DNA of 22,981 nt from Gamarada debralockiae (GCA_002803225.1 NXFV01000434.1:1-22981); one strand, 5' to 3'. Shown: positions 1 through 10,525, counted from the stretch's first letter. Notes: generated by a model from the letters alone, not told the origin. Made by a program: numbers and translations.

Positions 1-2120
1 ATATTCTTACCTTCCACCAAAATATGCTAGGGACCGAGGGTCATATTCTTATTGGTCAGGTATTCTTATCTACAGGATTCTTATAGCCAGGTTTTACTGT
101 AGTAGCTGAGAATATTTCTGGTTCGCAGATCTCTCATGGAAACTCTCTCCCAATTTTAAACTGAAACGTTTGAAAAGCATTTATAAAGGCAGTAAATTGG
201 ATGTACTTATCTCTGCCCAAGAGTTGAGTCACAAGGATATGTTAAGGCGTGGTAAATGTATCGCGTGAGTGAGGCCGGGCTAAAGCAGTATAGCCTTGAC
301 AGTAATCAAATGAACCGCTATAGAAGTTCTCCACAAGAGACTATATATCTAGGACATATAAACCGTTAAGTATTATTCCGGAGCGTTTGGACCATATTAA
401 ATTTATTCTATATTGAGATATTTGTGATTTAGTCGAATATTCAAGTGTACTACGGGACTTTCGCCTCGCAGGGATGTCGGTTACATGTCTTTACCAATGT
501 AGGGGAAGATGAGATGTGGAAGAGGTGAGGTGTGAGGCATCTCGGTAATACTAACGATGATTGGTATCGCTTCATATTGAAACCGATCAATTAGGACTGA
601 CGGATAGTGGAACTCCTAACTCCCAAACCGATGCAGCCCTTTAACTAAGAGCCTAGCCTCGGTTCTGCAGGTACGCTCGATTTTTCCCACCAGCTTTCTA
701 CAGTACCATTTATTCCACATTTTCACGACGGAATGTTTCTCCGTGGGCTTTTTGCCTCACTATGGGCTTCAAGAATGTGTATTTTGAGAAGAAACCGCTG
801 ACCAAGCTTCAAAAAGGCAACAGTCGATGGAATGTGCCCAATAATCATCACGAGAAATGAATCTCTGGTCCGGATTCAAGACTCCTAGGGGGTCAGTACC
901 CACAACAAAGATCTTAAGGAATTCGGATACCAGCAACCTGTAGAGGCGGTCTGGAATTGTACCGGTAACTTGAAAGCTGGCAGCTGTCAAACCTGTCGTA
1001 CACAAACCTTCTGGCGGGACTTTAATTCATCCAATGCAGCCAGCTTAGCGGTACCTTCTAACGTCTTTGAAAACCCAGAAATTGACAAGTTGGACAACTC
1101 AACGAAGGTGGCGAGATCACAGATGCGACAGTCTCTAAGCCACTCCACGCCAAAACCTGACGCAGACGAAGAGAATGACGAAGAAGCACGTTGATTTTGG
1201 TCACGTGATAAGCCCCACGATGCTTTTTTCACTTTAATCGCTTTCTTTCTCGATTCTGGAGCCGCAATAGCGCCCATGAACAGCCACTGATCTAGTACGT
1301 ATTTCACCATTCGGCGGGGAGCATTTGGTTGTTGAGTTCTAAAAAAAGACACATATTTCTTCCCTGTTTCGGTTATTGGACCGTTCTTTCCCGTTTCGGG
1401 CTTCCTCGAGGCGCACTACAGTCAATAGTCAAGTGATTCAGAAAATAGTCCGGACCACTCAGACGTTGAGTTTTCTCTTTGACGTTTTGTTCTGCAGCGG
1501 TTACTTGCATTTTTTGGAAACGATGTTTGTCTCAAAAAAGCTCTTTGTCTTGATGATGCTACGTCTTTGTCCACTATTTCCTCGTCACTTCCAGAATTTT
1601 CCACTACTTGCTTAATCTATAGTAGTATTAAGTCGCTCCAACTCAAAAACCAATTCTATGATGAAGTACCATGAACTCAGTCGACATGTCCAGTCTTCTT
1701 CAGGACTGATGAAAGTTGACTTCCGTTTGACGATTCAGTCTCCTGAGTCGTCAGCAGAATCGTCTTAGCCGGAGTATTTGAGACTTCAACTACTCAAAAA
1801 TCAAGGTCGGAAATTCTTTGTTGGTTCATTCTGATTTCAGGTTTTCTGATAATTTACAGACGTTTTCTTCCTCCAATTTGGCCAACTCTCGGCCGCGACA
1901 TTGTCACGTGCGACAACGGGAAATCTCTCAGCAGGCATCTATCGCATTGAATAATACCATTAATCGACTTAGGAAATAGCTGGTTGATTCCAGGGAGGTC
2001 ATTTGCATGAACTTACAGCAACCGCGCCTTGTACCTCATGCGCTTGATGAGGGCGGTTTGAGCGTGCGTCTGGATAGTTTCGCCGATCTGAAGGAGTGGA
2101 GATTCTGGACTTAGATCTCA
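1..2120. other. Long stretch without a supported gene
   Basis: I see no convincing gene here. The first ~470 bases are AT-rich, and the heptamer ATTCTTA recurs four times in the first 90 bases. Two short opposing frames cover about 769-1352, but neither carries a motif I recognise and neither has clear splice sites, so I do not call them. The palindromic core TCACGTG (E-box type) occurs near 1201 and again near 1905. This could be old repeat-derived or intergenic DNA. Confidence 0.5.
1729..1752. repeat. Near-perfect inverted repeat (hairpin)
   Basis: GACGATTCAG and CTGAGTCGTC form 10-base arms with 9 of 10 pairs matching and a 4-base loop (TCTC). It lies in a stretch with other short CAGTC/GACTG palindromic pieces (1691-1708). 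It is not part of a gene I can identify. Confidence 0.4.
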
Positions 2121-2717
2121 GTGGATGCAATAAAAATTTCCACTGGATTTATTCAAAGATTCATGGGTTACAGATCTTTGAGTACGAGCCACTCACGGAC
2201 GTACTCATCCGACTCATCTTCATCAACGACCTCAGCTATCTTCATACAACCGAACTATCAGTGGAACTTCCGGTCAGCCCCTGGCTCAAGGTCACTTATC
2301 ACAACCATACAAATCCCAAAATACACAATCTTACCAGACAGGCCAACACCCATGGCGGCCTCCGATACGCCCATCAACATCATTGATGCGATTCGAAAGA
2401 TGAACCATCACTTGTTACGGTCATGCGCTCTGCTAGCCCATGACGAACCCGATGAAGCGTTGGAAGAAGCGGACTTTGCTCTTTACTTAGCGGAAGCACG
2501 GAAGATATATCATTTACAAAGCAAGAGTCAGCTGTATAGAGGGTTGTGCTTGATGGAGCTGGAGCGATGGGAGGAGGCGAGCGCAGCGTTTACGAGAGCG
2601 GCGAATGTGAGAGGTTGGGCTGAGAGGGTTACGGAACTTAAGATTGAAGCTGAGAGAAGGATCATTGAAGCTGAGGGAAAGAAAGAAAAGAAGTGTACCC
2701 AAATTGAGAGACCTTGA
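2121..2717 (+). CDS. Hypothetical protein with TPR-like C-terminal half, possibly a gene remnant
   Basis: This open frame begins with GTG after an in-frame stop; the first ATG in frame is at 2163. The first ~85 residues are Ser/Thr-rich and look non-homologous, perhaps untranslated or intronic. The second half is helical and resembles two tetratricopeptide units: one around ARKIYHLQSKSQLYRGLCLM, followed by a helix ending FTRAANVRGW, and then a charged helix (about the last 35 residues). TPR pairs bind partner proteins. The strand and position, just upstream of a decayed coiled-coil gene, leave open that this is one exon of that older gene. No catalytic motif is visible. It could be a real short gene or a fragment. 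Confidence 0.4.
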   Translation: MDAIKISTGFIQRFMGYRSLSTSHSRTYSSDSSSSTTSAIFIQPNYQWNFRSAPGSRSLITTIQIPKYTILPDRPTPMAASDTPINIIDAIRKMNHHLLRSCALLAHDEPDEALEEADFALYLAEARKIYHLQSKSQLYRGLCLMELERWEEASAAFTRAANVRGWAERVTELKIEAERRIIEAEGKKEKKCTQIERP

Positions 2718-2846
2718 AAATAATCCAACACACGACGAGGCTCAGTGTTGCTATGAAGGGATTGACGGACTGAAACTTCGAAGCAATTGAAGCAAATAAA
2801 ATGCGACCTACTAACAAGACAATCTTCTCTTTGTTTGTCATTTAGT

Positions 2847-4686
2847 GACATACTGATAAGGTCGAGCTGCGAGCGGCAGTCAGATCCAAAGTGGACGATG
2901 ATACCGTCAGGAAAGAAATCGAAAAGAAAGACGCATAGATCAAGTCTCTCGAAGAGGAGTTACGCCACCTACAGTGAGATTACGACACTCGGATTACGGT
3001 AATTGATGATCTCGACACGAAGAACCAAGAGTAGGAGCGGGATTTTGATAACATGGGAAATGCTGAAACGAAAGATCTCAGAGTTAAATGGACAAATCGA
3101 CACCTTGAACAAAACGGCAGAATTGGATCACGATGCAGTAGCTGCCTTGCAAGAGGAAAAGAAGGGAAATGCTACACGGCTTAAAGACAATGCTACTCAA
3201 ATGAACAATGATGCTCTACATCATACGGAACTGCAGAGCCGAAATTGCCAACTCATGGACCAAGTCAAACACCCAGAGACGAAGATTTCAGCACATGAGC
3301 AGACCATACAAGGCCATCAGGCGACAGAGCAGACTCAAAGACAACTGGTCACCACTGACAGCGAGAGGATTTGGGAATTAGAGCATGAAATTAAAAAACT
3401 GGAGAAGCAACTCGAGAACAAACGTCACGACATTGGCGTTCTCACTACTGCATGGAAACGTTTACAAGAAACATCCGACGCCTACGAAGCCGAAAAGGCA
3501 ACCCTCAATGCCACGATTGCGAACCTCACTACTCAAGTCGGGGGATCTGAACAAGTAACCGAACTGACCAAGGAGATCGAAAACTTCAAAGCGGAACTCA
3601 ATGACACTCACCGGGCAATCACAAGCTTCCAGGAAGAAGAAGAAAGACCTACAAGGGCGCTCGATGATCTTAAGGTAAAGAGGGACCAAGAAAGAGGAAC
3701 TGCGAGGAGGAGAAAGAAAAACTTCGGATTGAGATCGCGAGACTGAAGAGGTTGCTCGACACTGCCAAGACTAACGCCGCTGAAAAGATTCAGGCAGCAG
3801 AAACATCGAGAGCAGAGCTCGACACAGCTATTGCTAATGCTCTTGAAAAGAGCCAGGCAGCACAAACATGCGAAGCCGAGAAAGAAACACTGAGAACGGA
3901 AGTCGATATTGTTACTGCTGACGCTACCGAAAAGAGTCAGGTAGCAGAAACCTCTGAAGCAGAAAAAGCAACATTGAGGGCGGAGATCCAAAAACTGAAA
4001 GCAGAATATAATGCACTTCTTGGCATAATGAGGAATGGGTAGACGACCATGCCGCACTTCAGATGGAAGTAGATGATTTGAATGTTCAGCTGCAAGAGTC
4101 AGCCTCGGGGATGTGGCACCTTTTAGGAGAAGTTGCCAGACTCTCCTGACTCGGCAAAGTGTGTACAGACGAGAAGGAAAGGATGAACACAGAGATTGCG
4201 TGACTCAACCAAAAGGTTACTGGCCAGGAGTGGAAGGTCAGATTCAAGGATGAGGAGAAAGCACGAATCGTAAATGAGAATGGTATGGCATTGGCCCACC
4301 AAGAGCAAGCAGCGACTGCTAGAATAAGTGGCTACGCACAGGATTTGGTGAAGGCCGGTACAGAAATAAGAGAAGGTAGGATGCTGAAGGGGAACTGATA
4401 CCCAGATGGGCGGCAGGAGAGGAAGACAAAACTGCAAACCTGCGGATTCTTCTGGCGACCCAGCGAGGCCTCCAGAATGCCCGGGCTGATCTCAGGGGTT
4501 GCCACGAAAATAGCTTAAAAGCAGAGGACGAGCTAACAACGCAAGGGAGAGGCTGGAGGCTGAAGAAGGAGCTTGGCGATCTGAAGGAACATATAAGAGG
4601 ATTAGATAGATCAGTTTCTGGCAGTTCAAGTAGGGGACTTTCCGGCGCACAAAGGGAATTGTGTTGGAACGTGACATCTGAGTCAT
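2847..4686 (+). pseudogene. Decayed long coiled-coil protein gene
   Basis: Reading through in three successive frames gives one continuous, Glu/Lys/Gln/Ala-rich heptad pattern of roughly 600 residues, typical of a long coiled coil (SMC- or myosin-tail-like in composition, no globular domain seen). It is interrupted by in-frame stops at 2936 (TAG), 2975 (TGA), 3032 (TAG), 4147 (TGA) and 4201 (TGA). Frame changes occur near 3060-3075, 3690-3712, 4020-4030 and 4380-4450. All five stops can be explained by single C-to-T changes (CAG to TAG or CGA to TGA) at positions where Gln or Arg suits the heptad. The best preserved open stretch is 3003-3746. A plausible splice acceptor (CATTTAG) sits just before 2847. 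I cannot name the ancestral family. Because the breaks are numerous, introns alone cannot explain them. Confidence 0.7.
3782..4011 (+). repeat. Imperfect coiled-coil repeats in heptad-sized steps
   Basis: The motif GAAAAGA.TCAGG.AGCA.AAAC begins at 3782, 3845 and 3929. The steps are 63 and 84 bases, which is 21 and 28 residues, i.e. exactly three and four heptads. The encoded unit is roughly EKSQAAETSEAEKATLRAEI. Duplication in whole heptads keeps a coiled coil in register, so this expansion probably happened while the gene was still functional. Confidence 0.6.
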
Positions 4687-4804
4687 AACCCCTTGGCCCT
4701 GTTGCCTAGGGTATGAGTCACTACGCTGTATATAGAGCCCTTGGATAACTACTCTCCAAATGTCAAGCTGCTTTCACAGTCCACAATTATGACCTCGCAA
4801 CAAA

Positions 4805-5630
4805 TTGCATCAAGAGGGAGAAGGAGATATTGCGGATTCAACTGCCCAAGGCGGGATATCTAAAGAACACGGCGAAAGGATTTCCCGTGCGCTATCAGAC
4901 AGCGCGAGGGAGACACCTCTACAGTGGGATTCAAGGCGAGGAGAGTCATCAGAAGAACGAGAGGAACACGCACTCCACTTTCACAGATAACATCGATAGG
5001 AAAGTCACCACCAGAAACGGTAGCTTTACATATGATCGATGATTCCAGAGCGCCCAGCTCTCCGCTAGGATATGGGGAACCTCTGCCCGTCCAAACGAGC
5101 ATCAATCTCGCCGCCTTGTGTTGCGAGGCAGCGCTTCAAAGATATGTGATGAGCCAGCCCAGCCCGGCTTCCACCACGATGACTCAGCGCTGGCAGTCAA
5201 AGCAGCGAAGGATATATGGGATGCGAACCAATCGTTGCCAGAGGGCAGTGACGTGGAGAGTGCCATCAAGCAGCAAAACTTGACGGTGGGTGCGTATTGG
5301 CAAGATATTACACACTACTATCAAGATGAGGCTGAGCGCGCCAAGGCGTGGTTTACTGAGGCAGGAGGACGTGATGCAGAGCAGTATCCGGCTAGTCTTA
5401 TCGATGCGTGGTTAGAGAGAAATCACTCGTGGAGGACCTGAGAAAGCGGCGGCGTACTATAGAGATCCGAGGCCTGCGGGTAAAGGCAAAAGGGAGGACA
5501 AGCGGAAGGGAAAGAAGCCTAGTCATCGTGGATCGGATAAGTCGAAGAAGAATGATGATTCTAAATACAGTTTCTATGAAGTACAGGCACTTCAAATAAA
5601 TCCGGTCCCCCCCTGCCGCTTGCCCTTGCC
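4805..5630 (+). pseudogene. Frameshifted remnant of an unidentified gene
   Basis: Protein-like sequence moves between frames without splice signals. About 4805-4960 is in one frame. About 4950-5190 is in a second (containing SKSPPETVALHMIDDSR-like text and a Ser/Pro-rich stretch). About 5190-5438 is in a third, with a helical segment containing AYWQDITHYYQDEAERAKAW and ending SLIDAWLERN. About 5434-5630 changes frame again into a Lys/Gly-rich basic tail. I do not recognise the family. It directly follows the coiled-coil remnant on the same strand and may be its 3' end or a second dead gene. Confidence 0.45.
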
Positions 5631-5639
5631 AGGCGCCCG

Positions 5640-6364
5640 GGAATGATCGGTCATACGGATTCACGCAGAAAGAATCATCCTCGCATCGTTCCGGCATCGC
5701 ACTTTCTCATAGAACAGTCAATCAGATTGCAGAATGATTTTATGTTTACCCATCCATCCCACAAGTCCTGGTCTCAGACGAGCCAAAACCAATCGGAATC
5801 ATGGTCTTACATGTAATGCGCCGTCACGCATAAAATGCTATCAAATGCCAGGATGCCCAAATGCTTTTCAAAGAGCACAAGTACACCATTCTGGCCAGTA
5901 TGGACCCAAAATAATTCATCACTTTTGTCGTCCCTAATTCTCCGCCATCTCATGCTCTCTGGTTTCCTATAGGATCTCGCGCGTTGCAGGGTATGGGAGG
6001 CAACGTGGAGGCAATTAGGCGTGGCCACATCCCCAGGCTGCAACAGTTACTCGTACACGACGATGGCGATCGAATTGACACCTCCGTCTCGCATGCACGC
6101 AGCGGCACCTTCGAAATCGATATAAGGGAAAATCGAATTCGAGATACCTTCACGCAGGGACGATTCCTGCTCCATGAAGCGGCGTTATTTTGGTCCTCCA
6201 TTATTTCGTGTATTTTCGTCGGGTCGTGAATGATTCGCATCGATGACTTTATTGGAGTCAGTTAGCGGCTCGTGTCCCTAAGGTTTCAACCGCCTTAACG
6301 AAATGAAAAGTGGGGTGGGGTGAGACGACGTACCATGACACCACAGACTTCCCTTCCCCAACTC
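5640..6364. other. Intergenic region downstream of the retropepsin-like gene
   Basis: This lies 3' of the minus-strand gene ending at 6365. I see nothing firm. A plus-strand frame at 5984-6229 contains a short ankyrin-flavoured start (AIRRGHIPRLQQLL, then GRFLLHEAALFW), which may be a relic of an ankyrin gene, but it lacks a full repeat and has no splice context. Confidence 0.35.
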
Positions 6365-8209
6365 TTATACAAATGGTACTTCTTTCCCGTTCTCCTTCCC
6401 GCCGCGCTTGGATTTGACCCTCTCAGGCAGCCTTATCACCGAATTGTTGCCAAAGCTCGAGCTTGCAGTTAATTTCGAGCCGAAGGTTGTTGCGGGGCTG
6501 ATACAGAAGCTTCCCTTATCCTGCGAGGAGTCGAACGAGCTTCGCCAGGATGAACTGGCCGACATAGAGGTTCCAGTAGACTCGGTCGCCGATGCCAGTC
6601 TGCGATTGGGAAATGAGCGGTCCTGAAGTTTTGGCATGGACAACCCGATAGATGAGTTTATTTCTACAGTCGTTTGAACGCTCAAAGCACTCCCTGTTGA
6701 GCTGGTTGAATTCGCCCAGGAGGTCGGCCTTCCGATACTTGTCACTGCAGTACCCTCTCCTCGAACAGTTGCTTCGACCATTTGTGCTTTCTTTGCTAAG
6801 CGGGCTTTCTCTTCTAGCATGGACTTGATCTGCGCTGCAAGGCAACGAGTCAGCGAGTTTCCCACAGTGGGGTCAGGGAGGGGTCTCTTACCTGGAGTGG
6901 GCTTCTTTGAGAAAGTGGCATAGGCTGTCATCGAACCCTTCCTTTCTACCTTTTTTTCCCAGATCCCCCTGCTTCCCATGTAATTTTGGCCCAGAATAAT
7001 ATCGATGCGGTTTGAATCTACAACGAAGAAGGATACCGAGTGGCGTTTCAGATTGAGACTCTTGATTTCAATATCCATTGAGACGTAGTGGGTGGCCAAA
7101 CCTTCATGACCACCGAGCGTTTCGCATATTTCCATATCATTTTCGTTGAGGGGTAGGGGGGAGAAGTGGAGGGCCTCGATCTTCTCACGTGAAGCGAAGT
7201 TGGGTTCTGCTCCTGAGTCAAAAAGAACCCGAGCAGTGCTCACGTCGCCCCGCAGATCCCAGACAAAGGCCGAATCATCAGGACGTATTGCAGTTGGGGG
7301 TGGGACGTCTCTTTGGTATGGTTTGTTCGCTCTGGGATAGCCATAGATTGGCGGTGCACGAGCTTCTTTCGGGGGTGTCCATGGTACCATTGTGGTCTCG
7401 GTATTAGATTGTGTGGATTCGCTGTCCCATGCCTGACTTTCTTCATCACTCGGCGAATCATAGATTTCTGCGTTGTTGACAGTGTCCTCGCATTTAACAT
7501 AACTCGAGCTCAAACTTTCCTTGAGAGATGCCACCTTATTCGTTCCTTCGGGAGGACCTTCCGTTTCCCAAAGACCACTCGTGTTCGAATGAGGTGATTC
7601 CGCGCCGTCCTCACGGCCCACAATTGGCGGCATCGTTATGGCTGCCTCAGCCATTGGCGGCTCAATTGCGCCAATTGAGCGAGCATCATTCCCGACGTCG
7701 GGTTGTCTCCAATGCTGGATGACAACCTTGACTACACCAACTATGAGACGAGAACCTTCAAAGATTGGAAGTGTCAGTTGTCGCGTGAGGTTGGCAACAG
7801 AGAGGGAATTGTTACGACCGGGATGCTCAACATGCAATTCGTCTATCGTTGTCTCGCCCTTAAGTAATTGTTGGACCTCTGGTGTCTGTGCAGGCAAGTT
7901 ATGCACAAGAGCAGGCGACTGCAAATGACGTCGTCTTAATAATTTGAGATCAGCCGGCTCAGTCTGTCTGCGCTTGCCTCGATGGCGGGATTTATTGTCA
8001 ACAGTGTAGTTGGCAGTCGATCGACGAGGTCGACTGTTGCTAATGGTGGATTCGACTAGCAATGTAGTGGTTGGAGGGGATTTAGAGAGATTGTGGGTGC
8101 TGGTTGTTGGAGTTATATGGGCGAATCCGTCGTCACCGCTATCGCTGGACCCGTCATCATCCTCTTTGGGTTCTCTCTTTCTCTTGTTCATATCTCGTGA
8201 ACGTGCCAT
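6365..8209 (-). CDS. Retropepsin-like aspartyl protease domain protein, low-complexity flanks
   Basis: The first in-frame ATG is at 8209. I place one 57-nt intron at 6891-6835 (GTAAGA..CTGAC..TTGCAG); it is a multiple of three, so the frame stays open if it is retained. The spliced protein is about 595 residues. Residues ~8-13 are a basic KRKREP cluster suggesting nuclear import. The first ~300 residues are acidic, Ser/Pro-rich and probably disordered. A central block holds RVLFDSGAEPNFASREKI, with the presumed catalytic Asp at about 331. The second hydrophobic-Gly element (IDIILGQNYM) lies about 75 residues later, a spacing that fits retropepsin / gag-asp protease folds, which act as dimers. 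The C-terminal ~130 residues are Ser/Thr-rich. No reverse transcriptase, integrase or gag is nearby, so it reads as a host-type gene rather than a live retroelement. Activity is inferred from the DSGA motif only. Confidence 0.65.
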   Translation of the reverse strand: MARSRDMNKRKREPKEDDDGSSDSGDDGFAHITPTTSTHNLSKSPPTTTLLVESTISNSRPRRSTANYTVDNKSRHRGKRRQTEPADLKLLRRRHLQSPALVHNLPAQTPEVQQLLKGETTIDELHVEHPGRNNSLSVANLTRQLTLPIFEGSRLIVGVVKVVIQHWRQPDVGNDARSIGAIEPPMAEAAITMPPIVGREDGAESPHSNTSGLWETEGPPEGTNKVASLKESLSSSYVKCEDTVNNAEIYDSPSDEESQAWDSESTQSNTETTMVPWTPPKEARAPPIYGYPRANKPYQRDVPPPTAIRPDDSAFVWDLRGDVSTARVLFDSGAEPNFASREKIEALHFSPLPLNENDMEICETLGGHEGLATHYVSMDIEIKSLNLKRHSVSFFVVDSNRIDIILGQNYMGSRGIWEKKVERKGSMTAYATFSKKPTPGKRPLPDPTVGNSLTRCLAAQIKSMLEEKARLAKKAQMVEATVRGEGTAVTSIGRPTSWANSTSSTGSALSVQTTVEINSSIGLSMPKLQDRSFPNRRLASATESTGTSMSASSSWRSSFDSSQDKGSFCISPATTFGSKLTASSSFGNNSVIRLPERVKSKRGGKENGKEVPFV

Positions 8210-8228
8210 GTTGGCAGGATGGAGTGAG

Positions 8229-8248
8229 TATGGTATGGTATGGTATGG
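8229..8248. repeat. (TATGG)4 microsatellite
   Basis: Four exact copies of TATGG lie about 20 bases upstream of the start codon of the minus-strand retropepsin-like gene, in its presumed 5' untranslated region. A degenerate TGGGATG tail continues to about 8262. Confidence 0.85.
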
Positions 8249-8272
8249 GATGTGATGGGATGTAGTGACTCT

Positions 8273-8640
8273 ATGATCTCGAATCTTTGTAAGTTTCCAT
8301 CCTGTTGTTATTGGAGAATCCAGCTCTCTGACCACTCACCGAATGGATGATGAACCGCCTGGCTGTTAGGAGCAAAAGTACGAGACGAAATTATGATCTT
8401 GAATCTTTGTAAGTTTCCATTCTGTTGTTATTGGAGAATCCAGCTCTCTGACCACTCACCGAATGGATGATGAACCGCCTGGCTGTTAGGAGCAAAAGTA
8501 CGAGACGAAATTATGATCTTGAATCTTTGTAAGTTTCCATCCAGTTGTTATTGGAGAATCCAGCTCTCTGATCACTCACCGAATGGATGATGAACCGCCT
8601 GGCTGTTAGGAGCAAAAGTACGAGACGAAATGAAGGGTTT
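8273..8640. repeat. Three tandem copies of a 120-bp unit
   Basis: GAATCTTTGTAAGTTTCCAT begins at 8281, 8401 and 8521, an exact 120-base period. The copies differ at only a few positions (for example CCTG/TCTG/CCAG and GACC/GATC), so the array is recent. Homology ends at about 8632. It lies just upstream of the minus-strand gene that starts at 8209. On that strand every unit contains CTAACAG, then 23 bases, then GTGAGT, which resembles a small exon between acceptor and donor. It may be promoter or 5' leader sequence. Confidence 0.9.
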
Positions 8641-8953
8641 TGGAATATTCAAGAGGGCTCATAATTTATTGATGTGGTCATCGAAATGAAAGCGTGGTGC
8701 TGTTGTTGAGCGACAGTCGGTTGCAACGAGACGGAGTCTGCGGCGAGCTTCTCCTCGTGATTCGTATCTTTCAGCCACTAACCCACTCGGGGGTGGTGTC
8801 CAACGCATCGTTCCAATCGTATCACCACAGGGGTGATCTTCAGTTCCTCTTTGCAAATGATTACTGCTTATCCACAACTTATGGGCTCTCTTGTTCCCCA
8901 AAGCTGGTGTAGGAGTTCTCCGAAGCCTTCGTAGCTGGACCCTAGCTTCTACA

Positions 8954-10063
8954 ATGGGATACATCAAGCTTTCAAAGTTTATGGCGACCAAGAATTACCC
9001 AGTTTTCCGTCAATTTCAGGAGGCAGTAAGTGTAGCCTCCGAGCTGAAGATTTTGAGATTGAGCAATGCTGAGTCGGGGGCCTGCAGGCTGCTAGAGATC
9101 TTCTATATCTACAGGCCGAGCTTGTTCACCTAGAATCCGAATATCAAAGAGTCGCCAAAGCTGACAGACAGTCTGGAGACGACGGTGAGAGGCATCTATA
9201 TGCCTTTGAATGGTGGCATCTCAGTCAATCGGAGGCTCGTGGGTTTGAGGGAGAGCAATGGGCGTTGGCTCTCCAAATCAGAACGAAACTGCGGGAGTAT
9301 TGTGAGTTATCAAGCAATTTGGGCCTAACTTTCTAATTCACTAGACACATCATTACATCAATACAACGAGATCTCTCTCATGAAGCGACCTAAGGATTCT
9401 CAGATCAAATCACTTCGTGAATGGATCGAAAGTCCTCATCTTGGGGGAGGCTGCGGATTCCTAGGGCGAGACCTTGGTGGCTTTGCACAGGAGGCCGCGT
9501 ACGACCCTAAACATGTGGGCGATCTCGTCATGCTTTCTGAAGAGCTTGGAGAAGATGATCTCCTCACTCGCTTCATCTCTGGCCCACTTCTGCGGCTTTT
9601 CCACACTTTTTGGCAACGGTACAAAGTCCGTGAAATTCAACTCCAGAAGTAATGTTCAAGTCTCTGACATTATTATATGCAGAAACCTGTTCCCCTCGAC
9701 CCGGAAATCTAACTAGGACCTGAAAATAGAAGCTCCTTGTATTACTATTCCGATGAACACGTCAATGGGGTCATTAACATTATTGGCACGGTTGCATCTT
9801 CGTTGACATCGATGATTTCGATCATCGTTCTGTATGTTATCCAGAGCACGAGGATCAGGCTTGGTCTTGTATGTGTTTTCACTCTCATCTTTTCTTTGGT
9901 TCTAGCACTCGCGACAAAAGCAAGAAGGATCGAGATCTTTGCAGCGACTGCGGCGTGGGTTACTCCTCTTTCCTGGACAATCACGTACACGCTAATGCTA
10001 AACAGTTTTGCGAGCGTACAGGTTGTTTTTGTTGGAAGTGTTGGCAATTCGTCCGGGGTTTGA
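8954..10063 (+). CDS. DUF6594 family membrane protein (five exons)
   Basis: My model is 8954-9025, 9088-9301, 9345-9648, 9730-9954 and 10006-10063, giving 290 residues, normal for this fungal family. Introns are 9026-9087, 9302-9344, 9649-9729 and 9955-10005. The N-terminus (GYIKLSKFMA..FRQFQ, then ARDLLYLQAELVHLE) is the family's helical opening. The C-terminus has three hydrophobic helices: about GTVASSLTSMISIIVLYVI, then LGLVCVFTLIFSLVLALA, then FAATAAFASVQVVFVG, matching the family's usual membrane end. Function is unknown in the family. Members often occur near HET and NACHT genes in fungi, by my recollection. The third intron is uncertain: using 9626-9682 instead would give the family-like RYKKPVPLDPE but then an in-frame TAA at 9710. 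The gene is therefore either spliced as given or broken. Confidence 0.75.
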
Positions 10064-10525
10064 TTTCTACTCAATCGCCGGCTCAAGTTGATCACCACGT
10101 CACCCCCCTCAGCTGATACTCGGTGATACGGTGTGCACATCCTTTTGATAAGCGCCTGCATTAGTGGGCAAATAGGAGTCGTCAGTTCAAGCCACAATGT
10201 CCTTTGAGGCTGTCTCATGGACTAAAACATTGCCAATGTCGCAGGCAATGTGATGCGTCAGGGATGCAGGCATCGCCCTTCGGATAGTAGTAGTCATTTT
10301 TACAGTCTGCCTCAAAAATCTGCATGCAATCCCGCCTCCTTACTTCTGCCTGTTCTCCCGGCTATTGTTCGAACGCCCTATATCGCCGTATCCCATCGAC
10401 TCAACGCAATGGGAGCAACCAAGAGCTGGTGATGACACACTATTTTATATGCATTCAAACGGATTTTTACTAGAGACGCAATTGAGCACTTCTTGTCACT
10501 TCTGCAGGTGTCGCAGGTGGTTCCT
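10064..10525. other. Intergenic region / possible 5' leader
   Basis: I found no supportable gene. It contains a perfect 7-base inverted repeat at 10228-10250 and probably the promoter or leader of the gene starting at 10526. Acceptor-like pyrimidine-AG sites near 10505 and 10515 mean an upstream exon cannot be excluded. Confidence 0.4.
10228..10250. repeat. Perfect short inverted repeat
   Basis: CATTGCC and GGCAATG are perfect 7-base arms around a 9-base loop, about 280 bases upstream of the retropepsin-HET gene. It could be a protein binding site or chance. Confidence 0.4.

Noticed and set aside
769..1352. Opposing open frames on both strands that look weakly protein-like
   Set aside because: No motif, no ATG-led start in the minus frames and no acceptable intron to join them; both strands look equally plausible, which argues for chance.
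5984..6229. An ankyrin-repeat gene
   Set aside because: Only isolated ankyrin-like words are seen; there is no complete 33-residue repeat and no splice sites to extend it.
6365..8209. A live LTR retrotransposon because of the retropepsin motif
   Set aside because: No reverse transcriptase, RNase H, integrase, zinc knuckle or long terminal repeats nearby, and the gene has an intron.
8273..8640. A CRISPR-like array
   Set aside because: Units are contiguous 120-bp tandem copies without unique spacers, in a eukaryotic context.
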